Of a stretch of 7,313 nt of DNA, positions 1-5,900 are shown one piece after another (position 1 is the stretch's first letter; each line of letters opens with the position of its first letter). Under the pieces are notes generated by a model, which was not told the DNA's origin, ran no database searches, and saw only the letters and a program-made list of their open reading frames with translations. Source of the DNA: an uncultured Methanomassiliicoccales archaeon (GTDB lineage Archaea > Thermoplasmatota > Thermoplasmata > Methanomassiliicoccales > Methanomethylophilaceae); the NCBI GenBank assembly GCA_934234005.1, contig CAKQHC010000077.1:1-7313 (forward strand). Direction: 5' to 3'. The translations under genes were made by a program, and so were the position numbers.

Positions 1-227
1 CTTTCCTGGCGGATGATTTACAAAACAAGGCTATATGAAGAAATGTGCATGTTCATCGGTTTATAGATTATAGCCAGCAGATTAAATTCACAAGATATTG
101 CTTGGTTGTAAGTCTGTTTGTTTTCATCTTAACTCTGTGAAACTGCCGTAATAGGGATTCGGAAATGCAGATGCAAGATTATAATTGATGGAGTCTATTG
201 CAGTATGCTTCCAATGGGATTGGTACA
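1..227. other. AT-rich upstream region, possible tail of a preceding gene
   Basis: No complete gene is visible here. The frame starting at base 1 is open to a TAG at 64-66 and reads LSWRMIYKTRLYEEMCMFIGL, which could be the last 21 residues of a gene entering from the left. The frame starting at base 3 is open for only 11 codons. The fragment is too short to name, and it could equally be chance. A T-rich stretch on the + strand at about 112-131 could serve as an archaeal U-tract terminator for such a gene. A TATA-like element, TTATAA at 179-184, is the best promoter candidate for glf. It would put transcription start near 205-210 and give a leader of about 20 nt. No strong Shine-Dalgarno site precedes the glf ATG. 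Confidence 0.3.
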
Positions 228-1337
228 ATGAGTAAAATTTTGATTGTAGGTACAGGAATATCCGGTTCGACTATTGCCAATATGGCGGCCGACGACGGTC
301 ACGAGGTTGTAATAATAGACCGCAAAGATCACATTGCCGGTAATTGTCATGACGCGCGTGATGAAAACGGAATTATGATACACACGTACGGATCGCATAT
401 ATTCCATACATCCGAAAAGAAGGTTTGGGATTATCTCAACAAATTTACTTCGTTTAATACATACATGCATAAAGTGATAGGATTAATCGACGGTATTGAA
501 ACAACGATTCCGTTCAATTTTAACACACTTCATGACGTCTTTCCCAAATATCTTGCCGACAGAATAGAGAAGAAACTGCTTGATAATTTCCAATATAACA
601 CCAAGATTCCGATTATGAAATTCATGGAACAGGACGATCCCGATTTGAGGTTCCTTGCGGAGTATGTTTATGAAAAGATTTTCCTTCATTACACAAGCAA
701 ACAATGGGGTAAGGCACCCGATCAGGTGGACGGCGCCGTTACGGCACGTGTTCCGATATATCTTTCAAAAGACGACAGATATTTCCAGGATGTGTATCAG
801 GGAATTCCGCTCGGCGGTTACACACAGATGATTTCTAACATGTTGGACCATCCCAATATCAAAGTTATGCTGAACACCGAATATGACGATGTGGACAAAA
901 CAGGGTATGATTACATATTCCATACCGGAGCAATCGACGAGTTCTTCGGATATTGTTACGGTGAGTTGCCGTACAGAAGTGTGAATTTCAAATTCGAAAC
1001 TTATGACCGTGAACACTATCAGGCCGGTGCTGTGGTCAATTACCCCTGCAATTATGATTTTACCCGTGTGCACGAGTACAAATATTATCTCAACGACCGC
1101 TCCGATAAGACAGTTATTGCCAAGGAATACTCCGAACAGTACGTAAGGGGAAAGAACGAGAGATATTATCCGATTCCCGGAGAAAAGAACGAAGAACTGT
1201 ACGGAAAATATCTTGAGGATGCTTCAAAAATCGGAAACGTCTATTTCCTGGGAAGGCTCGGAGATTACAGGTATTACGACATGGACAAAGCCGTTCTCCG
1301 TGCTATGAATCTGTATAACGAAGTATTCAGCAAATGA
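228..1337 (+). CDS. glf: UDP-galactopyranose mutase
   Basis: This 369-residue flavoenzyme interconverts UDP-galactopyranose and UDP-galactofuranose, the donor for galactofuranose in surface glycans, and acts in the cytoplasm. The N-terminal Rossmann motif GTGISG (residues 8-13) and the acidic D31 at the end of strand 2 bind FAD. YGSHIFHT (54-61) is the family signature next to the flavin. Residues known from the Klebsiella enzyme fall at the same numbers here: W160 in SKQWG, R174, Y185 in DDRYF, R280 in FTRVHEY, Y314, and Y349/D351 in DYRYYD. The two arginines that hold the UDP phosphates are therefore both present, and the enzyme should be active. Length is typical of bacterial Glf (about 370). 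I chose ATG228 because it aligns with the family N-terminus. An in-frame TTG at 198 would add ten residues not seen in the family and is less likely. The gene is convergent with guaA and shares a terminator hairpin with it. Glf is patchily distributed in archaea, so horizontal origin is possible but not shown. Confidence 0.95.
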   Translation: MSKILIVGTGISGSTIANMAADDGHEVVIIDRKDHIAGNCHDARDENGIMIHTYGSHIFHTSEKKVWDYLNKFTSFNTYMHKVIGLIDGIETTIPFNFNTLHDVFPKYLADRIEKKLLDNFQYNTKIPIMKFMEQDDPDLRFLAEYVYEKIFLHYTSKQWGKAPDQVDGAVTARVPIYLSKDDRYFQDVYQGIPLGGYTQMISNMLDHPNIKVMLNTEYDDVDKTGYDYIFHTGAIDEFFGYCYGELPYRSVNFKFETYDREHYQAGAVVNYPCNYDFTRVHEYKYYLNDRSDKTVIAKEYSEQYVRGKNERYYPIPGEKNEELYGKYLEDASKIGNVYFLGRLGDYRYYDMDKAVLRAMNLYNEVFSK

Positions 1338-1343
1338 TAAAAA

Positions 1344-1374
1344 TCCCGGGATAATCTCCCGGGAAAACATTTTT
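1344..1374. terminator. bidirectional terminator-like hairpin between glf and guaA
   Basis: The arms TCCCGGGA (1344-1351) and TCCCGGGA (1357-1364) are perfect reverse complements and flank a 5-nt loop, TAATC. On the + strand the stem is followed within 5 nt by five T (1370-1374). On the - strand it is followed at once by five T (complement of 1339-1343). The hairpin begins 7 nt after the glf stop and ends 10 nt before the guaA stop, so both convergent genes can use it. The - strand version has the better spacing of stem to T-run. Archaeal RNA polymerase mainly needs the U-tract, so the stem may instead protect RNA 3' ends or help insulate the two units. Confidence 0.75.
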
Positions 1375-2321
1375 CATTCCCATTCAATGGTCGCCGGCGG
1401 CTTGTTGGTAATGTCGTAAACCACACGGTTGACCGAATCCTTCATGGAGTTGGTGATGCGTACAGATATGGCGTCAAGAACGTCCAAAGGAATCTTTGCA
1501 TAGGTGGCGGTCATACCGTCAACGGATGCAACCGCACGGATGGCTATTGTTCTGCCGTATGCGCGTCTGTCGCCCTGTACTCCCACGGATTTTGACGGTA
1601 AGAGTACGGCAAAATACTGCCAGGGCATATCCATTTTTCCGGCTTCTGCGCCTTTTTTGATTTCGTCTTCCACAATGAAACATGCTTCGCGGACGATGGC
1701 TATGTTTTCGGGAGTAACCTCGCCGAGGCATCTGACGGCAAGTGCAGGTCCGGGGAAGGGCTGTCTTTCGGATGCTTTTACCCCGAGTTTTCTGGCAACT
1801 TCGCGTACTTCGTCTTTGTAAAGGTCTCTGAGAGGTTCTACAAGGGTCATTCCCATGTCCTTGGGGAGTCCGCCTACGTTGTGGTGTGATTTGATGGTGT
1901 CGCGCACGCCGTCTCCGCTCTCGATCCAGTCGGGTGCGATGGTTCCCTGAACAAGATATTCGGCTTTGAATTCCTTGGCAGCTCTTTCGAAAACGCGTAT
2001 GAATTTTTCTCCGATGATTTTTCTCTTCTGTTCGGGATCTGTAACGCCTTTCAGTGCCTCGAAGAATTCGGCGCCGGCATCGGCGATGAGATAATTTATG
2101 CCCATTTCTTTGAGCATATTCTCTACTTCCTCCGTCTCGCCTTTCCTCATCAGACCGTTGTCCACATAGACTGCCAGGAGTCTGTCTCCGACAGCCCTGC
2201 TGGTGAGTGTGGCCGCAACCATGCTGTCTACTCCTCCGGAGCATGCTATGATGGCTTTTCCGGGGATTTTCGTTTTTATATCTTCAATTGTCTCATCGAT
2301 GAAATCTTCAACACCGAACAT
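1374..2321 (-). CDS. guaAB: GMP synthase subunit B, ATP-pyrophosphatase and dimerisation domains (archaeal split GMP synthetase)
   Basis: The 315-residue protein adenylates XMP with ATP and aminates it to GMP, the last step of guanylate synthesis. The PP-loop SGGVDS (28-33) binds ATP pyrophosphate. The family blocks [10 protein letters not shown] (53-61), [14 protein letters not shown] (123-136), [11 protein letters not shown] (143-153), [12 protein letters not shown] (186-197), [13 protein letters not shown] (247-258) and the C-terminal KPPATIEWE follow in the usual order, the last belonging to the XMP-binding dimerisation domain. The class I glutamine amidotransferase domain that precedes these in bacterial GuaA is absent. 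That, and the normal full length for archaeal subunit B (about 310), shows the split form. A separate glutaminase subunit must supply ammonia and is not in the window. Position 193 is Ala where most members have Gly (PFPGPGLAVR), a mild substitution. The start ATG lies inside the end of purE and has a strong ribosome site, GGAAGTGAT, 5 nt upstream, so this is the second gene of a purE-guaAB operon. Confidence 0.96.
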   Translation of the reverse strand: MFGVEDFIDETIEDIKTKIPGKAIIACSGGVDSMVAATLTSRAVGDRLLAVYVDNGLMRKGETEEVENMLKEMGINYLIADAGAEFFEALKGVTDPEQKRKIIGEKFIRVFERAAKEFKAEYLVQGTIAPDWIESGDGVRDTIKSHHNVGGLPKDMGMTLVEPLRDLYKDEVREVARKLGVKASERQPFPGPALAVRCLGEVTPENIAIVREACFIVEDEIKKGAEAGKMDMPWQYFAVLLPSKSVGVQGDRRAYGRTIAIRAVASVDGMTATYAKIPLDVLDAISVRITNSMKDSVNRVVYDITNKPPATIEWE

Positions 2322-2787
2322 TCTTAATCACTTCCTCGGAGTCCGCAAGCACTTTGTCTGCCTGCTCTTTCCTGTATTGCAATAGTTTTTCCGTGACCGA
2401 TTCGTCTTTCACGGCAATTATTTCGGCCGCCATCACGGCAGCATTGTCTCCGCGGTCCATACCCACTGCGGCCACCGGGATTCCCGGAGGCATCTGCACT
2501 ACGGACAGCAGGGCATCAAAATTCAGGGCACCGCTTACGGGTACTCCTATCACGGGTTTCACCGTGAACGATGCGATCACTCCGGGAAGTGCCGCGGAAA
2601 GTCCCGCAATTGCGATGAACACATCCGAATCGCTGTTTTTTACGAGCTCTTCCACCCTTGCAGGGGTTCTGTGAGCCGAAGCGACATTGATATCGAATGC
2701 TATACCGAACTTATCCAGAATCGCTATGGCTTTCTCGGCGACCTTAAGGTCGCTTTTGCTTCCCATTATGATCGAAACCTTTGACAT
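2308..2787 (-). CDS. purE: PurE, N5-carboxyaminoimidazole ribonucleotide mutase / AIR carboxylase
   Basis: This 159-residue enzyme carries out the carboxylation step of purine synthesis that yields 4-carboxyaminoimidazole ribonucleotide (CAIR). MGSKSDL (8-14) is the nucleotide phosphate-binding start of the family, ASAHRTP (36-42) holds the catalytic histidine H39 (E. coli H45), and [17 protein letters not shown] (95-111) is the conserved C-terminal block. In [10 protein letters not shown] (61-70) residue 66 is Ala, encoded by GCA at 2592-2590. Class I enzymes, including E. coli (H75) and Methanocaldococcus (GLAAHLPGV), have His there. No PurK is present in the window, and many archaea lack it, so whether the substrate is N5-CAIR or AIR plus CO2 is open. 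I chose the start at 2787 because it opens the family core and lies 26 nt from a TATA box. The reading frame continues upstream to another ATG at 2877, giving 30 residues unlike the family. The stop overlaps the guaAB start by 14 nt. Confidence 0.95.
   Translation of the reverse strand: MSKVSIIMGSKSDLKVAEKAIAILDKFGIAFDINVASAHRTPARVEELVKNSDSDVFIAIAGLSAALPGVIASFTVKPVIGVPVSGALNFDALLSVVQMPPGIPVAAVGMDRGDNAAVMAAEIIAVKDESVTEKLLQYRKEQADKVLADSEEVIKNVRC
2327..2335 (-). promoter_or_regulatory. Shine-Dalgarno site of guaAB inside purE
   Basis: Read on the - strand this is GGAAGTGAT, matching eight of nine bases of GGAGGTGAT, the usual complement of the 16S rRNA 3' end. It sits 5 nt before the guaAB ATG. 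Since the purE stop (2310-2308) lies downstream of this ATG, ribosomes finishing purE pass over the site, which fits translational coupling of the two genes. Confidence 0.75.
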
Positions 2788-2801
2788 CAGTCGGGCGACT
2801 G
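2788..2801. promoter_or_regulatory. operator-like palindrome directly before the purE start codon
   Basis: CAGTCG (2788-2793) and CGACTG (2796-2801) form a perfect inverted repeat of six-base arms around GG. It touches the purE ATG and lies between the TATA box and the predicted transcription start. A bound repressor there would block initiation. If the transcript is leaderless it would not be in the mRNA, so a DNA-protein site is more likely than an RNA hairpin. The regulator is unknown. Confidence 0.4.
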
Positions 2802-2809
2802 CATAACAG

Positions 2810-2816
2810 AATATAA
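2810..2816 (-). promoter_or_regulatory. TATA box of purE-guaAB (leaderless promoter)
   Basis: On the - strand this reads TTATATT, centred at 2813, exactly 26 nt before the A of the purE ATG at 2787. Archaeal transcription starts about 25-27 nt from the TATA centre, so the mRNA is expected to begin at or next to the ATG. The absence of any Shine-Dalgarno sequence in front of purE agrees with leaderless translation. Confidence 0.65.
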
Positions 2817-2860
2817 GATGTATCTCGGGACGGGTCTTTTCGGACGGAATCTTCGGCAAT

Positions 2861-2894
2861 GTTTTGTACAATCTCAAAACATTTTGTATGAATC
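2861..2894. repeat. short inverted and direct repeats in the divergent intergenic region
   Basis: GTTTTG (2861-2866) and CAAAAC (2875-2880) are perfect inverted arms 8 nt apart. Overlapping them, TTTTGTA occurs at 2862-2868 and again at 2882-2888, a 20-nt period or about two helical turns, and each copy is followed by AATC. The block lies about 14-47 nt upstream of the TATA box of the surface-protein gene, a place where archaeal activators or repressors often bind. The sequence is AT-rich, so part of this may be chance. Confidence 0.3.
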
Positions 2895-2907
2895 ACACTT
2901 AGATTAG

Positions 2908-2916
2908 TTTAAATAT
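2908..2916 (+). promoter_or_regulatory. TATA box of the large surface-protein gene
   Basis: TTTAAATAT, centred at 2912, predicts transcription start near 2937-2939 and a leader of about 22 nt that would include the Shine-Dalgarno site at 2948-2953. It is the only good TATA-like element between the two divergent genes on this strand. Confidence 0.6.
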
Positions 2917-2947
2917 CGGTTAATGTAAAGAACAAGGATGCTACGAA

Positions 2948-2953
2948 GAGGTG
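2948..2953 (+). promoter_or_regulatory. Shine-Dalgarno site of the surface-protein gene
   Basis: GAGGTG lies 6 nt before ATG2960 and matches the core of the anti-Shine-Dalgarno complement. It fixes ATG2960 as the start over the in-frame GTG at 2951, which overlaps this site. Confidence 0.75.
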
Positions 2954-2959
2954 CATTTA

Positions 2960-5900
2960 ATGAAAGACTTTAAGGGGGCGTACAGGCTCGGAACTTCGAG
3001 AAAAGCATTTGCTGTTGCGGTTGTTGCTTTGGTGATGGCTGCATCTGCCGTCCCGTTTATTGTCGATCAGACCGGCGGAGATTACGTCGATGACAGTACC
3101 TCGGTAGTTTATCACTCATATTATTCCAAACCTGTTTTGGGTAACGGAACATATGTTACGGGCGTCAGCGGAACCAAAGTTATTACTTCGTATGTGAAGT
3201 ATAACGAGGATAACGCATCCAGCAATGACAGCGAATGTACGCAGGAGATAAAGTATTACGGGACTGTATGGTCGACGGAGTACAATCCCCAGTTATGGAC
3301 TTCCACTCCCGGAGATGCGGGAAAGGAAATAACTCAGAACTGGTACAATATTGTAAAGTACAGCAGCGGTGCCGTAAAAATCAACGGCTCAAATTATGAG
3401 GCCGGACGCACGCTTGTTTTCACCGGATGGAAAGCTGCCGTATTCGAGAACGGAAGTTTGACAGGCGTATCGGATGTTACGTATTATCCCGGAGAAGTAA
3501 TTCCTAAGACGGTTCAGGAGAAGGCGACACACGACGGTAAAATCCACATTTACGCAACGTGGGGTTATCTCAATTATACAGATGCAGAAGATGTTCACAG
3601 ATACGACATGAGCGGCAATACCAACATCTATTGGTTTGCCGACGCTAACGGAAACTCGTATTATAAGGCCGACAGCACCGAATCCAATATCTATACCAAC
3701 ATAGTCAGTTCTATCAAGTCGTATATTTCCGAAGGAAACTGCACGATAGATCCGACGATAAAATCGGGAGCTTCCCGTACATACAGTCTCGGAAACAGCA
3801 GCGTAACGATGAAAAACGATTTGATAATCCAAAATGCCACGATAAAAGGCAGCAGTTTTAATGGAAACCACGGTGAAGTTTCAGAAGGCTGTCTTTTCGC
3901 GAACGGACACATTCTGATTCTCGGTCTGGGTATGACCGGAGGAAATACCAGCAATATCAAAGAGCATTTGCAGGTATTCGGCGGAAACAACGGAAGTACG
4001 CTTAAAAGCGGTATATCCCGCTATACATATGAAAATGAAACCAATAATCTGGCTACAATGGTCATAATACATTCCGGAGCATACTCCAATGTAATCAGCG
4101 GAAGTTTATCGGGAACAATAACCGGTTCGACATATCTGAGCATCAGAGGAGCGACGGTCCTTGATACCGTAACGGGCGGATGTTCCGGAAACAACGGTAC
4201 CGGTACGATAACGGGTTCCGCATTTGTATATGCCACCAATATGAACATGCCCGGAGATACTTATGAAGAGAAAAAGCTCGGAACAAACATGGGCAATTTT
4301 AACGGTATCTCAGCCAGCGATGTGAGTTCCACCGAATCCACCATTCTGACAGGAGCATCTGTCAGCGGAACAATATCCGACGATACGCATGTGTACATTT
4401 CGGGAACCACTGCCGTTTGGGATGTTCAGGGTGCCGGAAGAGGCGGAAAATCAGTTGTAAGCGGAACTGCCAATTTGGATATTTCGGGAAAATCTGTAGT
4501 CAAGCATGCTGCCTGCGGATCTATTACGGACGGTGTTAGGGAATCTATTTCCGTTCCCTGTGTCAAAAATGTGAATATCTCAGTACACGATCAGGCGCGT
4601 GTCGCAGGTCTGTTCGGAGCAGGATACGATACATTCTACAAAGCAAGTTATGCTTCGATGTTCGGCACCAACAGTTCAATCGATCTGACCATAGACGGCG
4701 GAACGGTAGGATATGTCTACGGCGGGGGATACAGAGGTACCATAGGTACAACAGACGAACCTCTGAACCATGTAACCGTAAACATATCCGGGGGAACGAT
4801 TCTCGGAGACGTCTTCCTGGGAGGAAGAGGCGGTTTGGACAAAATATGCCACAATACCAACGGAACCTACAATTGGGGTGATTCGCACGACGATACGACC
4901 GGGTATTCTCTCATATACGCAAACAGCGTAAACCTGAACATAACCGGCGGAACGGTGGAGGGAAACGTCTACGGCGGAGGAGAATCGGTTCCGGTCATAA
5001 GTAAGTATGACAGTAAAGATACGGTCGGAAGTAAAACACTCGGCAGTCCGAATTCTTTTACAAACGGTACGGGAGTGGCATCGATAGTTGCCGACAGCCT
5101 CAATATAAACATAAAGAATGCCACGATTAAAGGCAGCTTTTTCGGAGCCGGAAAGGGAGTAGACACCGAAGCCATAGACTCTTCCAACAGGCACGAGTCT
5201 GCGTATACGTTTGCAATTGTTGATAAAGGAAATATTATCAAAATTCCGTGGGTTGTTTTAAACGGCAGTGCAGGAACGTCTGTTGTCGGATCCATTGATA
5301 AGGGCACATACGAAAATTATGCTTCGGTTATCGTAAAATCAATGTCGGTTACGATTGACAATTCGACAATAAACAACGGAAATGTCTACGGTGGAGGGGC
5401 TCTCGGAAAACTCACCGTGAACGGAGAATATGTTCTGAACGTAACCAATACGACAGTCAACGGTTCCGTGTTCGGCGGAGGAAAGGGATCCCTGCTGAAT
5501 TCGAACATTGCATCGGTCAACACGAATTCGATGATATTGGGTCTGTCCTGCACTGGATCGGTGCATTCCATAGGCGGTTCGGTCTACGGCGGAGGAGAAC
5601 TGTCCAAATCCAATGTCAATACCAACGCCGACAGTACCGTATCCGTAACTATCGACAATTACGAGATCAAAGGCTCCGTATACGGCGGAGGAAAAGGTTC
5701 CGATGTTGACGGCAAGGAAGAATGGGCACTTCTGACGACAAAATCCGTTGAATTGAAAGTTAACAATTCCAAGACCTATTCTTCGGTCTACGGCGGAGGA
5801 GCTCTCGGAAAAATCAGTTGCGATACGGTTAATATCTTAGTTACAGGAGATTCCAATATAGAGGATTCTGTCTACGGCGGAGGAAAAGGTTCCGAATCTA

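Noticed and set aside
198..227. TTG198 as the glf start, and an eight-codon frame from ATG205 whose TGA overlaps ATG228
   Set aside because: TTG198 adds ten residues before the normal family start, and the GGAG at 190-193 is too close to it. The mini-frame is too short to distinguish from chance, though coupling cannot be excluded.
1519..2244. 241-codon - strand frame overlapping guaAB
   Set aside because: It is a frame-shifted shadow of guaAB. The product is extremely rich in Arg, Gln and His with no family motif, while the other frame encodes a full GMP synthase subunit.
2788..2877. Upstream in-frame ATG at 2877 giving PurE a 30-residue extension
   Set aside because: The extra residues do not resemble any PurE, the start would lie upstream of the TATA box at 2810-2816, and the ATG at 2787 matches the family N-terminus.
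2951..2959. GTG2951 as the start of the surface protein
   Set aside because: It lies inside the Shine-Dalgarno sequence that is correctly spaced for ATG2960, and it adds only three residues.
4676..5194. Long open frames on the - strand opposite the surface-protein gene (also 3389-3871, 5339-5566, 6061-6483)
   Set aside because: They lie fully antisense to a continuous 1451-codon gene with signal peptide and clear protein repeats. Their products are Tyr/Val/Ser-rich mirror sequences of the repeat codons, with no recognisable family or start signal.
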